This document shows, piece after piece, positions 1-10,367 of a stretch of DNA of 64,000 bases. The notes under the pieces are model-generated. The model saw nothing but the letters and a program-made list of their open reading frames with translations. It made no database searches and was not told the DNA's origin. Numbering within the stretch: position 1 is the first letter of the stretch; each line of letters opens with the position of its first letter. Source of the DNA: Novosphingobium taihuense (GTDB taxonomy: Bacteria > Pseudomonadota > Alphaproteobacteria > Sphingomonadales > Sphingomonadaceae); assembly GCF_007830315.1 (NCBI RefSeq), contig NZ_VLKJ01000007.1, positions 62,001 to 126,000 of the forward strand, written 5' to 3'. A program made the position numbers and the translations under genes.

Positions 1-50
1 GCCAAGAAATAGAACACTGCCAGAACCCAGCGCAGAACATGGCGGATCAT
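1..50 (-). CDS. DoxX-like membrane protein, N-terminal fragment
   Basis: An ATG at 48-50 on the minus strand opens a frame that runs off the left edge of the window. The 16 visible residues begin MIRHVLRWVLAVFYFL, a short basic start followed by a hydrophobic helix with aromatic residues. This resembles the first helix of DoxX-family membrane proteins, but a fragment this short cannot establish the family. The about 200 bases upstream (51-251) carry no gene I can support and probably hold its promoter. It lies in the same direction as the next four genes. Confidence 0.4.
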   Translation of the reverse strand, partial: MIRHVLRWVLAVFYFL

Positions 51-251
51 GTGCCTAGTCGCCTACTGGCGAGGAGAGAACAAGGCCCGAGAGCTTGCAA
101 CAAGATACGGAATCGTAGCCTAGAGCTAGTGCATCGGAGAACGCACGCACACGGCGACCCCTTTGTGGATGTTGCGAAAGACCCGGTTGGGCGATCAGAT
201 CATAGGCCATAGACATGGCGGGACGATTGCCGCCTGGTCCGGGTGTGTCAA

Positions 252-605
252 TCACCAGTGCGCAGGGTAGAGCGAAAGTGCCATGGCGGGCATGGGCGCC
301 CACGGCTTGCTGGCGATCACATCGTTGCTCTCCCGGGCGGCGCGGCCGTCTGCCAGAGACCAAGTGATGTGCCACGTTCCACCGTCTGGTCGAGCGGTGG
401 AACCCGCAATCGAGACGATGAAAGCTTCGACGCCAAGATCATCATCTACACGTGCAATGATGAATGCGGCATCAACGGGCTGCGGCGCTTCCTTGCCGAA
501 TACCGAAAGTGTGACGTGATCTGCCACGGAGCAGGTATAGCGCGGCGGATATGCGGCCAGCAGCTCCTCGCGACATTTTGCATCGAGTTTCCAGCCGACC
601 GTCAT
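252..605 (-). CDS. small 2H phosphoesterase-like protein, uncharacterised
   Basis: This is a 117-residue soluble protein starting at ATG 603-605; a TTG two codons upstream is also possible. Two H-x-T motifs are visible, His30-Val-Thr32 and His79-Ile-Thr81, each flanked by hydrophobic strand-like sequence. Paired H-x-T motifs are the active-site signature of the 2H phosphoesterase superfamily, which includes cyclic phosphodiesterases and RNA-end processing enzymes such as the CPDase domain of fungal tRNA ligase. The spacing of about 50 residues is short for the superfamily, so this could be a minimal member or a chance match. No transmembrane segment or signal peptide is seen. It follows the short membrane peptide gene at 622-780 on the same strand with 16 bases between them. 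Function is inferred from motifs only. Confidence 0.65.
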   Translation of the reverse strand: MTVGWKLDAKCREELLAAYPPRYTCSVADHVTLSVFGKEAPQPVDAAFIIARVDDDLGVEAFIVSIAGSTARPDGGTWHITWSLADGRAARESNDVIASKPWAPMPAMALSLYPAHW

Positions 606-621
606 ATCCAACCGTAAACTG

Positions 622-780
622 TTACTGCGGGGTAGTAAGCGCCCCGGTAACCCAGATCATTGTCAGTGCGCCGATAGCCAAGATCAGGCTTATCAGCAAA
701 ACCCAGCGCATCACGTTGAGGCCAGTGCCACCGCGGGCCTCTTCTGTGGTGATATGCGTTTCTTCGCCGTGACGTTCCAT
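622..780 (-). CDS. short single-pass membrane protein, hypothetical
   Basis: A 52-residue reading frame starts at ATG 778-780 and ends in TAA at 622-624. The first 22 residues are polar (MERHGEETHITTEEARGG). They are followed by one strongly hydrophobic helix of about 24 residues (roughly positions 25-46) and a short tail. It lies 110 bases downstream of dapD on the same strand and 16 bases upstream of the 2H-like gene, so it may be cotranscribed with either. A GGAG-like ribosome-binding sequence (ggagaaacgcc) sits directly before the ATG and is the same as the one before dapD. I do not recognise a family. The good ribosome-binding site and the coherent membrane helix argue that it is real. 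Confidence 0.6.
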   Translation of the reverse strand: MERHGEETHITTEEARGGTGLNVMRWVLLISLILAIGALTMIWVTGALTTPQ

Positions 781-890
781 GGCGTTTCTCCTTCGGCAGA
801 ACCGTGCTTGCCGACTCTACGCTCGGGAACCCGCCCTGTTCCGGCTCTGCCCCGATGGACAGGACCGGAACGCGTGTTTTCGGTGATTGA

Positions 891-1727
891 TCAGTCCCGA
901 AGGAGTTCGTTGATCCCGGTCTTGCTGCGGGTCTGGGCGTCGACAGTCTTGACGATCACGGCGCAGTAGAGCGAGGGTCCCGAGGTGCCGTCAGGGAGGG
1001 GCTTGCCGGGCATCGCGCCGGGTACGACCACGGCATAGGGCGGCACGCGACCGATGTGGATTTCACCGGTCTGGCGATCGACGATCTTGGTCGATGCGCC
1101 CAGATACACGCCCATCGACAGCACTGCACCTTCACCGACGATCACGCCTTCGGCCACTTCCGAACGTGCGCCGATGAACGCGCCGTCCTCGATGATGACC
1201 GGGCCTGCCTGCAGCGGTTCGAGCACGCCGCCGATGCCGGCACCGCCCGAGATGTGGACGTTCTTGCCGATCTGCGCACAGGAGCCAACGGTGGCCCAGG
1301 TATCTACCATCGTGCCTTCATCGACATAGGCGCCGATGTTGACGAAGCTCGGCATCAGAACGACACCCTTGGCAATGTGCGCGCCCTTGCGCGCCACGGC
1401 GCCGGGGACGACGCGGAAACCGGCATCGCGAAAGCGGTTCTCGCCCCAGCCGTCAAACTTGGAAGGCACCTTGTCGAATGCCGGAGCGCCGCCCGATCCG
1501 TTCTCGATCACTGCGTTGTCATTGAGGCGGAACGAGAGCAGCACGGCCTTCTTGAGCCACTGATTGACGCGCCATTCGCCTTCAACCTTTTCGGCCGCGC
1601 GGGCCTTGCCGCTGTCGAGCAATTCGAGCGCAGCTTCGACGACTTCGCGCACGGCATCGCTGGCGGGGGTGACATTGGCGCGGTCTTCCCAAGCAGCTTC
1701 GATGGCAGCTTGCAGCTGTTCGGTCAT
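891..1727 (-). CDS. dapD: 2,3,4,5-tetrahydropyridine-2,6-dicarboxylate N-succinyltransferase
   Basis: DapD transfers succinyl from succinyl-CoA to tetrahydrodipicolinate in the succinylase branch of lysine and diaminopimelate synthesis, in the cytoplasm. The 278-residue product fits the family length of about 275. It has an N-terminal helical domain starting [13 protein letters not shown], then hexapeptide repeats forming a left-handed beta helix (roughly residues 100-240), with family stretches such as [20 protein letters not shown] and [18 protein letters not shown] chose ATG 1725-1727 because acggagaaacgcc gives a GGAG ribosome-binding site; the longer open frame upstream is not DapD-like. 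It lies 46 bases downstream of the nucleotidase gene on the same strand, so the two may be cotranscribed. The identification is firm. Confidence 0.97.
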   Translation of the reverse strand: MTEQLQAAIEAAWEDRANVTPASDAVREVVEAALELLDSGKARAAEKVEGEWRVNQWLKKAVLLSFRLNDNAVIENGSGGAPAFDKVPSKFDGWGENRFRDAGFRVVPGAVARKGAHIAKGVVLMPSFVNIGAYVDEGTMVDTWATVGSCAQIGKNVHISGGAGIGGVLEPLQAGPVIIEDGAFIGARSEVAEGVIVGEGAVLSMGVYLGASTKIVDRQTGEIHIGRVPPYAVVVPGAMPGKPLPDGTSGPSLYCAVIVKTVDAQTRSKTGINELLRD

Positions 1728-1773
1728 GGCGTTTCTCCGTGCGGGATCGGTATGGAACAAAATTGCGTGGCGA

Positions 1774-2499
1774 CTAGCGGAGCGTTGCCGGATCGGCAAG
1801 GGTTGCAATCGTATGATCGAGCCACGCCACCACATCGTCGGTGACTACGTCAATCGCGGCATCATCCTTGGCGCGATCGCCCCAGTCGGTCGCGAGATCG
1901 AGCCAGACGGTCTGCATGCCTAGCGCCTTGGCGGGGGCGAGGTTTCGGGCCATGTCCTCGACAAAGACCGAGGTTTCGGGATTGATGCCAAGAGCTTCGA
2001 TCATGCCGGTGTAGGCGGCAGGTTCGGGCTTGGGCTTGTAGGCCATGGCGTGAATGTCCCACATGGCATCGAAGCTTTCCGAAAGGTCGAGTGCGGCCAG
2101 CACCTTTGCGGCATAGGCGTCGTCGCCGTTGGTGAAGAGGATCTTGCGGCCGGGCAGGGCAGCGACCCTTTCGGCAAGGCGCGGGGCCGCGGCGAGCGGG
2201 GCCATGTCGATATCGTGGACGAAGCCGAGGAAGTCGTACGGATCCGTAGCGTGGTAATGCATCAGGCCCGAGAGCGTGGTGCCGTGATCGTGGAAGTAGA
2301 GCTTCTGGACGCGCCGGGCCTCGATCTCGTCGCAGCCCAGCAGTTCCCGGATGAACAGGCCCATGCGCTGGTCGATCTGGTCAAACAGTCTGGTCGAAGG
2401 TGGGTAGAGGGTGTTGTCGAGATCGAAGATCCAGCAATCGACGATGTGGGGATCAAAGGGCATTTGCGTATTCCAGTCCGGACCTGTGTCATTCGGCAT
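1774..2499 (-). CDS. pyrimidine 5'-nucleotidase, HAD superfamily
   Basis: This is a HAD-type phosphatase of the SDT1/PPN family that dephosphorylates pyrimidine nucleoside monophosphates. The 241-residue protein shows HAD motif [10 protein letters not shown] (Asp26 and Asp28 are nucleophile and acid), motif II LFTNGD, motif III lysine in AYKPKPEP and motif [10 protein letters not shown]. The cap after motif I is helical, as expected for this subfamily. ATG 2497-2499 gives the longest product. The in-frame ATG 12 codons later ([10 protein letters not shown]) is an equally good start, and neither has a strong ribosome-binding site. It is the first gene of the minus-strand group that continues into dapD, and it is divergent from the autotransporter gene at 2559. 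Substrate preference is not visible. Confidence 0.88.
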   Translation of the reverse strand: MPNDTGPDWNTQMPFDPHIVDCWIFDLDNTLYPPSTRLFDQIDQRMGLFIRELLGCDEIEARRVQKLYFHDHGTTLSGLMHYHATDPYDFLGFVHDIDMAPLAAAPRLAERVAALPGRKILFTNGDDAYAAKVLAALDLSESFDAMWDIHAMAYKPKPEPAAYTGMIEALGINPETSVFVEDMARNLAPAKALGMQTVWLDLATDWGDRAKDDAAIDVVTDDVVAWLDHTIATLADPATLR

Positions 2500-2558
2500 T
2501 TACGCTGGCGGGGTTATCAGCAAGACTTGAGCAAAGCTACCGAAGCCAGGGTGCGGTG

Positions 2559-4871
2559 ATGTCGGGAAAACGTTGGGTAGGACATGCGGCGGTCGTGGCG
2601 CTTGCCATCGGGTTGACAGGGTGCGGTGGAGGGGGAGGTGTATCGAGCACCCCGGCTCCTGCTCCCGCGCCGACGCCGACACCAACGCCGGTTCCCACGC
2701 CGACCCCTACACCCACGCCAACCCCCACCAACTTCGATACGGCGGAGTATCGGCGGTCTGACGGGCCTTCGCTCCACGGCGCGATCACGGCGTGGCAGGC
2801 GGGTGCGAACGGTGCGGGAACGACCATCGCGATCGTCGATTCCGGTATCAACACTGCCAACACGGAGTTTGCCGGACGCGTTTCGTCGGCTTCGCGGGAC
2901 GTGGCGGGTTCGCGTGGTCTGGTAAACGCTGATGACGATCATGGCACGCAAGTCGCCCTCACGGCTGCGGCGGCGCGCAACAATTCTGGCATCGTGGGCA
3001 TCGCGTGGAACGCGACGGTTCAGATGCTGCGTGCCGATACACCGGGCAGTTGCACCGGGAGCGATGGCTGCAGTTTCTCTGACGAGAACATTGCTGCGGG
3101 CATTGATGCGGCGGTCAGCGCGGGCGCGCGGGTGATAAACCTTTCGCTTGGTGGCGATCCCGCGAACGCGACCTTGCGTGCAGCCGTGGGGCGAGCGGCA
3201 TCTGCTGGTGTCGTGGTCATTGTCTCGGCCGGAAACGAGGGCGACAGCACTGACCCTGCTATTGATCCCACCAACCCCGATCCTTTTGCAGTTTCGGTAC
3301 TGCAGGCAGGCAGCAGCAACGTGATCGTGGTGGGCTCTGTCAATTCGAGTGGCCTTGCATCGGACTTCAGCAACAAGGCGGGTGCCTCGGCGGCATCGGT
3401 GCTGATGGCGCAGGGCGAAGAGATTTGCTGCGTCTATGAGGGCAGCACGATCAAGACGACGACGAATGCACAAGGGACGTTTGTCACGCTGGTCAACGGG
3501 ACGAGCTTTGCCGCACCGCAGGTTTCGGGTGCGGTGGCGCTGCTGGCGCAGGCCTTTCCGAACCTGACCGGCCCGCAAATCGTCGACCTGCTGCTGCGCA
3601 CTGCGCGCGATGCGGGCGCAACGGGCACGGATGCGATCTATGGGCGCGGGATTCTCGACATTGCGCGGGCGTTCTCGCCGCAGGGGTCGACGGGGCTGGC
3701 AGGAACGAGCGTGCCGATCTCGCTGGATGGTCTTGCAGGGACGAGCAGCGGGGCGATGGGCGATGCCTTGACCGGCGCGTCTCTTGGCACGGTGATGCTT
3801 GATGGTTACCAGCGGGCTTATAAGCTGAACCTTGCGGCGGGCCTCCGCGTTGGGCAATCGCGCTTGCCGTTGCACGAGGCGTTGGCGGGCGGGGGCAGAC
3901 CTGTGGCGATGGATGCTTCGGGTTTTGCGCTGGCCTTCACGGTGGACCGGCGGTTCGGTGCGGTGCCGCTTCGGCTCGCGCCCGGTGAGGGACAGCAGGC
4001 GCGCGTACTGGCGTCTTCGGTTGTCACGCGGATTGACCGGTCGCTCGATCTGGCGCTGGGGTGGAAGGTGAGTGCCGAGAGCCTTACCGCGCGATTGCAG
4101 AAGCGGTGGGAGCCGCAATTCCTTGTCGCGGGGATGGCGGGCGGCGTGTTCACGCGGCCCGAGACCGGCATGGCGGCGCGCTATCGGTTGGGACGTATGG
4201 GGCTGACGGTTTCGGCGGAGCGTGGCGTGCTGGTGCGGCGTGATCCACTGCGCGAGCGGCGCGAGGATCGGATGACGCAGTTTGGCTTGGCGCTGGATGG
4301 CGGGCGAGGTGGGGCGTTCGACTGGCGGCTGGGCCTTAACCTGATGCGCGAGGAGCGCACGGTCCTCGGCGCGCGGCTTGCCGATGCGCTGGGTGGCGGC
4401 GGGGCGACGACGGCGACGGTATCGCCGGGCCTTGGCTGGCGCTTCGGGAAGGGCTGGGCGCTGGGGGCGACGGGCAGCTTGGGCTTTACGCGGATCGACA
4501 GCGGGGCGGTGGCGACGAGCGGCTCGCGACTGGTGTCGTCCTCATGGAGCGTCGATCTTTCGCGCGAGGGCGTGGTGGCGGACGGTGACCGTCTGGCCTT
4601 CCGCCTCTCGCAACCCTTGCGGGTGGAGCGCGGCGGGCTGGACTTCAACCTGCCGGTAGCGTGGGACTACGCGACGCAGACCGCCACCTTCGCCCGCGTG
4701 CCGCTGTCGCTGGCGCCGAAGGGGCGGGAGCTTGATGCGGAACTGGCGTGGGCGACGGCGCTTTGGGACGGCGACGCCTCGGCCAGTGTGTTCTTACGCA
4801 AGGAGCCGGGGCATTTTGCCGGTGCGGCTGATGATAGCGGGTTTGCAGTAAGGTGGTCGCGGGGGTTTTAG
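2559..4871 (+). CDS. subtilisin-type (S8) serine protease lipoprotein autotransporter
   Basis: The 770-residue product has four visible parts. A lipoprotein signal has lipobox LTGC with Cys22. A low-complexity Pro-Thr linker follows (about residues 31-57). Next is an S8 peptidase domain with the triad Asp94 (AIVDSG), His128 (DDDHGT) and Ser316 (NGTSFAAPQ), plus an oxyanion Asn in SAGNEG. The C-terminal half (about 480-770) is rich in alternating polar/hydrophobic strands and ends in Phe, as an outer-membrane autotransporter barrel does. This architecture matches NalP-like self-transporting lipoprotein proteases, which process other surface proteins or are released. I chose ATG 2559 because it yields the lipoprotein signal; the longer upstream frame overlaps the nucleotidase gene and has no signal. 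The natural substrate is unknown. Confidence 0.9.
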   Translation: MSGKRWVGHAAVVALAIGLTGCGGGGGVSSTPAPAPAPTPTPTPVPTPTPTPTPTPTNFDTAEYRRSDGPSLHGAITAWQAGANGAGTTIAIVDSGINTANTEFAGRVSSASRDVAGSRGLVNADDDHGTQVALTAAAARNNSGIVGIAWNATVQMLRADTPGSCTGSDGCSFSDENIAAGIDAAVSAGARVINLSLGGDPANATLRAAVGRAASAGVVVIVSAGNEGDSTDPAIDPTNPDPFAVSVLQAGSSNVIVVGSVNSSGLASDFSNKAGASAASVLMAQGEEICCVYEGSTIKTTTNAQGTFVTLVNGTSFAAPQVSGAVALLAQAFPNLTGPQIVDLLLRTARDAGATGTDAIYGRGILDIARAFSPQGSTGLAGTSVPISLDGLAGTSSGAMGDALTGASLGTVMLDGYQRAYKLNLAAGLRVGQSRLPLHEALAGGGRPVAMDASGFALAFTVDRRFGAVPLRLAPGEGQQARVLASSVVTRIDRSLDLALGWKVSAESLTARLQKRWEPQFLVAGMAGGVFTRPETGMAARYRLGRMGLTVSAERGVLVRRDPLRERREDRMTQFGLALDGGRGGAFDWRLGLNLMREERTVLGARLADALGGGGATTATVSPGLGWRFGKGWALGATGSLGFTRIDSGAVATSGSRLVSSSWSVDLSREGVVADGDRLAFRLSQPLRVERGGLDFNLPVAWDYATQTATFARVPLSLAPKGRELDAELAWATALWDGDASASVFLRKEPGHFAGAADDSGFAVRWSRGF

Positions 4872-4874
4872 CGT

Positions 4875-5216
4875 GTGATAAGATCCCTTTTGGTCGCTGC
4901 TTCGATCCTTCTCGCCTGTATTCCTTGCGCGCCAAACGAGAGCGACGCCGCGAAGCGCGCAATACGATCAAACATTGAAGTAGTCGCAGCACCCGATTGC
5001 CTTGGAAAGCTCGCAGCTGTTTTTCCTACGGAGGTCTTGCCGCTGCCTAACGGTAACGTGAGCACGATGGAGTTTGGGCCTTTTGACGAGGCAGGACGCT
5101 ATGTCGCGGTTCGGCACATCAGGAAAGTTGGCTGCGTGGTGGCCTACAAGTCTCGCGCTTGCCACACTCCAAACACCGATTTGAACTTATGCGATGCCCC
5201 AATCGTATCTGATTGA
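4875..5216 (+). CDS. small secreted protein, hypothetical
   Basis: This is a 113-residue protein with a GTG start three bases after the autotransporter stop codon. A signal peptide is visible (MIRSLLVAASILLACIPC, with a possible lipobox at Cys15 or Cys18). The mature part carries four further Cys residues, which suggests disulfides in the periplasm. The tight spacing implies cotranscription with the protease, and it could be a partner, inhibitor or substrate, but nothing in the sequence proves this. Codon use is less GC-biased than in the protease, hinting at a separate origin. No family is recognised. Confidence 0.6.
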   Translation: MIRSLLVAASILLACIPCAPNESDAAKRAIRSNIEVVAAPDCLGKLAAVFPTEVLPLPNGNVSTMEFGPFDEAGRYVAVRHIRKVGCVVAYKSRACHTPNTDLNLCDAPIVSD

Positions 5217-5240
5217 GTGGGTTGAAAGTTGAGGGTGCGC

Positions 5241-6374
5241 TCACCCCTTCGGCACCACATGCCGAAGCTTCGCTCCTTCACCATCCTCCAACACATACAA
5301 CGTCCCGTCCGGCGCCTGCTCGATTTCGCGGATGCGGTTGCCGAGGTCTATGCGTTCGAGTTCGGTGGCTTTCTCGCCGTCGATCTTCACGCGGACGATA
5401 CCGCCTGAACCCAAGGCGGCGATCAAGGCCTGGCCTTGCCATTGGGGGAAGGCTTTGCCGGTGTAGAAGATCATGTTGCCCGGGGCGATGACAGGGTTCC
5501 AGCTGATCGCGGGCTGGGCGAGGTCGGGGCGGGTCTTGTTGCGGGGGATCGGCTTGCCGTCGTAGTGGTCTCCGTCCGACACCAGCGGCCAGCCGTAGTT
5601 CTTGCCAGGTTCCACATGGTTGATCTCGTCACCGCCAGCGGGGCCGTGTTCGATGTCCCACAGCCGACCATCGGGTGAGAAGGTAAGGCCGAGCAGGTTG
5701 CGGTGGCCATAAGACCAGATTTGCGCCGAGACGCCTCCCTTGTCCGCAAATGGGTTGCCAGGGGCAGGTGTGCCATCGGGCAGGAGGCGGATGACCTTGC
5801 CGAGGTTCGCGTTCATGTCCTGCGCGGGCGTGAACTTCTGACGGTCACCCGAGGTGATGAACAGGTATTTGCCGTCGGGCGAAAAGGCGATGCGGTGCGA
5901 ATAGTGGCCGCGCCCGGTGACCTTGGGGAACTGCCGCCAGATCACGCTCAGCCCTTCGAGGCGGGGGGCATCGCCGAGGACCAGCTTTGCCCGGGCGACG
6001 ACCGCGCCGCGCGTGTTGTTCTGGCCCGCTTCGACCCAGCTGAGATAGACCATGCCGCTCTGCGCGAAATCGGGCGCGGCGACGACATCGCCGAAGCCGC
6101 CCTGTCCACCATAGTCGACCGTGGGTGTGCCCGAGACGTCGACGGTCTTGTCGGTGCCTTCGGTCCATAGCTTGAGCTTGCCCTTCTTCTCGGTAATCAG
6201 CGCCTGATTGGTTCCGGGCAGGAAGGTCATTGCCCAAGGCTCGTCGAAGGTGGCGACGTCGGTCACCGTGATGCCCGCAGCAGCCGGGTCAGCCCCTTGT
6301 GCGGAAATCGATGAGCCGCAGCTTGCGAGGAGCAGGGCGAGAGGCGATAGCGAGCGCAGGATCGGATTCGTCAT
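5241..6374 (-). CDS. PQQ-dependent sugar dehydrogenase, periplasmic lipoprotein
   Basis: The 377-residue product belongs to the soluble glucose/sorbosone dehydrogenase family (YliI/Asd type), which oxidises aldose sugars at C1 using PQQ in a six-bladed propeller. The sequence starts with a lipoprotein signal ending LLASC (Cys19). It then shows family stretches [37 protein letters not shown] (catalytic His region) and the calcium/PQQ region [15 protein letters not shown] with GKNYGWP. ATG 6372-6374 is chosen because it directly precedes the signal peptide; the longer open frame runs antisense into rnhB. It is divergent from rnhB, with about 50 bases between the two starts. No PQQ biosynthesis gene is in the window. 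The true substrate is not determined by sequence. Confidence 0.9.
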   Translation of the reverse strand: MTNPILRSLSPLALLLASCGSSISAQGADPAAAGITVTDVATFDEPWAMTFLPGTNQALITEKKGKLKLWTEGTDKTVDVSGTPTVDYGGQGGFGDVVAAPDFAQSGMVYLSWVEAGQNNTRGAVVARAKLVLGDAPRLEGLSVIWRQFPKVTGRGHYSHRIAFSPDGKYLFITSGDRQKFTPAQDMNANLGKVIRLLPDGTPAPGNPFADKGGVSAQIWSYGHRNLLGLTFSPDGRLWDIEHGPAGGDEINHVEPGKNYGWPLVSDGDHYDGKPIPRNKTRPDLAQPAISWNPVIAPGNMIFYTGKAFPQWQGQALIAALGSGGIVRVKIDGEKATELERIDLGNRIREIEQAPDGTLYVLEDGEGAKLRHVVPKG

Positions 6375-6423
6375 GCAGCCCACAATGCCCCTGAACGCAA
6401 GTTGTGCCACCTCCTTTTCGTCC

Positions 6424-7014
6424 ATGGTCACCATCGGCGTGGACGAGGCGGGGCGTGGACCTTTGGCGGGTCCAGTGGTGGCCGCGGCAGTGGTACTGTG
6501 CAAGCCGCGGCCTTCGGGGCTGGATGACTCCAAGAAGCTGAGTGCCGCGCGGCGGGCGGAGCTGGAAGAGAAGATCAAACGGCGCTGCCGTTGGGCAGTG
6601 GGCGTGGTCGAACCCGATGAGATAGACCGGCTCAACATCTTCGGCGCGACCATGCTGGCCATGACGCTGGCAGTGAAGGCCCTGTGCGAGCAGATGGCGC
6701 ATGACGAGGGCGTGGGCGAGGTGCTGGTTGATGGCAATCTTACGCCGCACGGACGCCGCCCGGAATGGTGCTGGCCGGCTCGACCGATCGTGGGAGGGGA
6801 TGCGCTGGAGCCGTGCATTTCGGCAGCCTCTATCATAGCCAAGGAACACCGCGATCGCATCATGCGCGAAGCTGCGCTGGCACATCCGCACTATGGCTGG
6901 GAGCGCAATGCCGGGTATGGCACGCCAGAGCATCTGGCGGCCCTGCGCGAGCATGGGCCGACCCCGCTGCACCGGCGCAGTTTCGCCCCGGTGGCGCAGT
7001 TGCAGTTGCTGTAG
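6424..7014 (+). CDS. rnhB: ribonuclease HII
   Basis: RNase HII cleaves RNA in RNA-DNA hybrids and removes single misincorporated ribonucleotides from DNA. The 196-residue product starts near the signature [14 protein letters not shown], which carries the first acidic metal ligands. It continues with [11 protein letters not shown], the VLVDGNL motif with another catalytic Asp, and the C-terminal [17 protein letters not shown] and HRRSFAPV motifs. ATG 6424-6426 gives the usual family length; in-frame ATGs at 6385 and 6373 would add 13 or 17 residues and cannot be excluded, as none has a good ribosome-binding site. It is divergent from the sugar dehydrogenase and upstream of the ccrM leader. Confidence 0.95.
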   Translation: MVTIGVDEAGRGPLAGPVVAAAVVLCKPRPSGLDDSKKLSAARRAELEEKIKRRCRWAVGVVEPDEIDRLNIFGATMLAMTLAVKALCEQMAHDEGVGEVLVDGNLTPHGRRPEWCWPARPIVGGDALEPCISAASIIAKEHRDRIMREAALAHPHYGWERNAGYGTPEHLAALREHGPTPLHRRSFAPVAQLQLL

Positions 7015-7033
7015 GACGTTCAACCTCGCAATT

Positions 7034-7120
7034 CGTCATTGCGAGCGTAGCGAAGCAATCCAGAGCGGTTTGCTATGACGCTCTGGATTGCTTCGTCGGC
7101 TTCGCCTCCTCGCAATGACG
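7034..7120. repeat. palindromic REP-like element with two nested stems
   Basis: An 87-base imperfect palindrome lies between rnhB and ccrM. The outer arms are cgtcattgcgag (7034-7045) and ctcgcaatgacg (7109-7120), a perfect 12-base pair. The inner arms are cgaagcaatccagagcg (7051-7067) and its exact complement at 7079-7095, 17 bases, around an 11-base loop. Sequences of the type TCATTGCGAG...GAAGCAATCC are a well-known dispersed palindrome in many proteobacteria. Only one copy is in this window. It may act as a transcription end point for rnhB or be a passive mobile repeat. Confidence 0.85.
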
Positions 7121-7145
7121 AGAGGAGGAGAAATTTTTTGCGTGT

Positions 7146-8477
<1,332 letters not shown>

Positions 8478-8478
<1 letters not shown>

Positions 8479-9584
8479 TGCCCAGCGTCTATATCCGGCC
8501 GATCGCGTTCGCTGACAGCCCGCAGTCGGAGGAGGGCGAGGCTATCCGGTTGGGCGGTGGCCTGGTCTATGCCAGCCGCTTTGCGATTATTGTGCGCGAT
8601 GGCGGGCGGGTCGTTTCGCGGCACCGTTTCGGCACGGCTGACGTGCAGACTGTGCTCGGAGGCTTGCCCGATTCATTGGCAGAAGACGCAATACAGCAAT
8701 GGGACAACCTGCGACGAACGCATGCGCCGCTCGTCTGCGGACAGCGGATGCTGCGGCTCGACCAGCCGCAGATCATGGGCATTCTCAACGTCACGCCCGA
8801 CAGCTTCTCCGATGGCGGCAAGTTTCTCGACAAGCCCGATGCGGCGCTGGAGCATGCCCATGCCATGCTCTCGGCAGGTGCCGGCCTGATTGATGTTGGC
8901 GGGGAATCCACCCGTCCCGGCGCAGCAGCGGTGTGGGAGGGAGACGAGGTCAAGCGCGTCGTTCCGGTGATCGAGCAACTGGCGGTAGCAGGGGCTGCGA
9001 TTTCCATAGACAGTCGCCGCTCGAGCGTGATCGAGGCAGCGCTCGCGGCGGGGGCGCATATCGTCAATGACGTTTCGGCCATGCGGCATGATCCGCGAAC
9101 GGCGGAGATCGTCGCGCGGTCTGGCGCGCCGGTGGTCCTGATGCATGCGCCGGGTGCCGACGGCGACCTTCATGCCGATGGGGACTATGGAGATGTCGTG
9201 CTTGACGTGTTTGACGCTTTGCGCGACCGTCGTGATGCGGCGCTGGCCGCGGGGATTGCGCGTGAAAGAATACTGCTTGATCCCGGCATTGGCTTTGGCA
9301 AGTCGCTGGCCGAGAACCTCGCGCTGATCAATGCGCTGCCGCTGTATCATGCATTGGGACAGCCGATACTGTTCGGGGCGAGCCGCAAAAGGATGATCGG
9401 AGCGCTTTCCAACGAGGCGCTGGCGCATCAGCGGATGCCGGGATCGCTCATGCTGGCGCTGAAGGCGATGGATGCCGGGTGCCAAATGGTGCGCGTACAC
9501 GACGTGGCCGAGACCGTGCAGGCTTTCCACGTCTGGCGGGGGCTTCGTGATGCCGCGCTTACCGACTTCAGCCAACTGGCCTAA
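8478..9584 (+). CDS. folP: dihydropteroate synthase
   Basis: FolP condenses 6-hydroxymethyl-dihydropterin pyrophosphate with p-aminobenzoate in folate synthesis. The TIM-barrel signatures are present: IMGILNVTPDSFSDGG from residue 99, DVGGESTRPGA, ISIDSRR, IVNDVSAMR, DPGIGFGKS and GASRKRMI. The 368-residue product carries about 97 extra residues ahead of the catalytic domain, which is longer than the usual 270-300 residue enzyme. This extension looks soluble and conserved in style (it begins MPSVYIRPIA). The ATG overlaps the ccrM stop by one base, so the two are translationally coupled. The 3' end overlaps the convergent SDR gene by four bases, leaving no room for a terminator between them. 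Confidence 0.95.
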
Positions 9585-10348
9585 AGCGATACGCCGCCAT
9601 CGCTGACGAGGCACGTACCGGTGATCGTGGCGGCCACGTCGGAAAGGAGAAATCCGATCTGGGCCGCGACTTCATCAGCACTGGCAAAACGGCCGAGCGG
9701 CGTTGCGTCCTTGGCCATGGCGGCAAGTGCCTCTGCCCGCCCGCCATGTTGTTCGACAAGTGGGGCGAACCACTCTGCGCGGTCCCAGATGCCGGTATCG
9801 ACGCCGCCCGGAGCAATCGCGTTGACGCGCACGCCATACTTGGCGGCCTCGGCGGCGGCCACCTTTGCAAGCTGGATGGTTGCCGCCTTTGATGCCGAAT
9901 AGGCAGCGGTGCCCGCAGCCGCCTTTATGCCGGATACCGAAGCGGTGAGCACGACTGCGCCGCTCGACGCCTTCTTCATGGCTCGCAGAGCCGTGCGCAG
10001 CGACAGGAACATGCCGTCAAGGTTGACCGCCATGGTCTTGCGCCAGCTGGCAATGTCGAGTTCGGTAATCTCGCCGTTGGTGGCGATCCCGGCGTTAAGG
10101 ACGGCATAATCGAGCCGGGTAAGCTCGCGTTCCAGCAATTTCCACAGTGCCGGGTCCGAGACATCGCCGCCGAGCGGGCGGAACTTGCAAGAGAGACCCA
10201 ACTGGTCGAGCGCTGGACGGTCCAGATCAACGAGGATCAGTTCCCCGATACCACACGCATCGAGCCAGCGGGCGGTGGCAGCACCGATGCCTGAAGCTGC
10301 ACCGGTGACAAGCGCGGTGCGTCCTGAGAATTCCGATTGGGATTGCAT
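9581..10348 (-). CDS. short-chain dehydrogenase/reductase
   Basis: The 255-residue product is a classical SDR with a Rossmann start TGAASGIG (about 15-22), the NAG motif (LNAGIA), the catalytic Tyr/Lys pair in YSASK, and the C-terminal GTCLVSDGG typical of FabG-like enzymes. A small acidic residue after strand 2 (LVDLDRP) suggests NAD preference. The substrate cannot be told. It stands alone on the minus strand, downstream of the response-regulator gene (19 bases apart, same strand, so the two may be cotranscribed) and convergent with folP. Confidence 0.85.
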   Translation of the reverse strand: MQSQSEFSGRTALVTGAASGIGAATARWLDACGIGELILVDLDRPALDQLGLSCKFRPLGGDVSDPALWKLLERELTRLDYAVLNAGIATNGEITELDIASWRKTMAVNLDGMFLSLRTALRAMKKASSGAVVLTASVSGIKAAAGTAAYSASKAATIQLAKVAAAEAAKYGVRVNAIAPGGVDTGIWDRAEWFAPLVEQHGGRAEALAAMAKDATPLGRFASADEVAAQIGFLLSDVAATITGTCLVSDGGVSL

Positions 10349-10367
10349 GGCGCAAGGCTAGCGCCAA

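Noticed and set aside
838-871. Inverted repeat gttccgg/ccggaac after dapD considered as terminator
   Set aside because: Arms of seven bases with a 20-base loop and no T-run in the direction of dapD transcription.
1056-1844. 262-codon open frame on the plus strand opposite dapD
   Set aside because: It is antisense to a firm dapD match, has no family-like sequence, and such long frames are common in high-GC third-position-biased DNA.
2650-2735. Tandem ccgacgcc/acccca repeats as possible recombination or mobile repeat
   Set aside because: They code for the Pro-Thr linker of the autotransporter and are explained by protein low complexity.
2517-4118. 533-codon minus-strand frame opposite the protease gene
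   Set aside because: Arg/Pro-rich antisense shadow of the Pro-Thr linker and protease; no recognisable domain.
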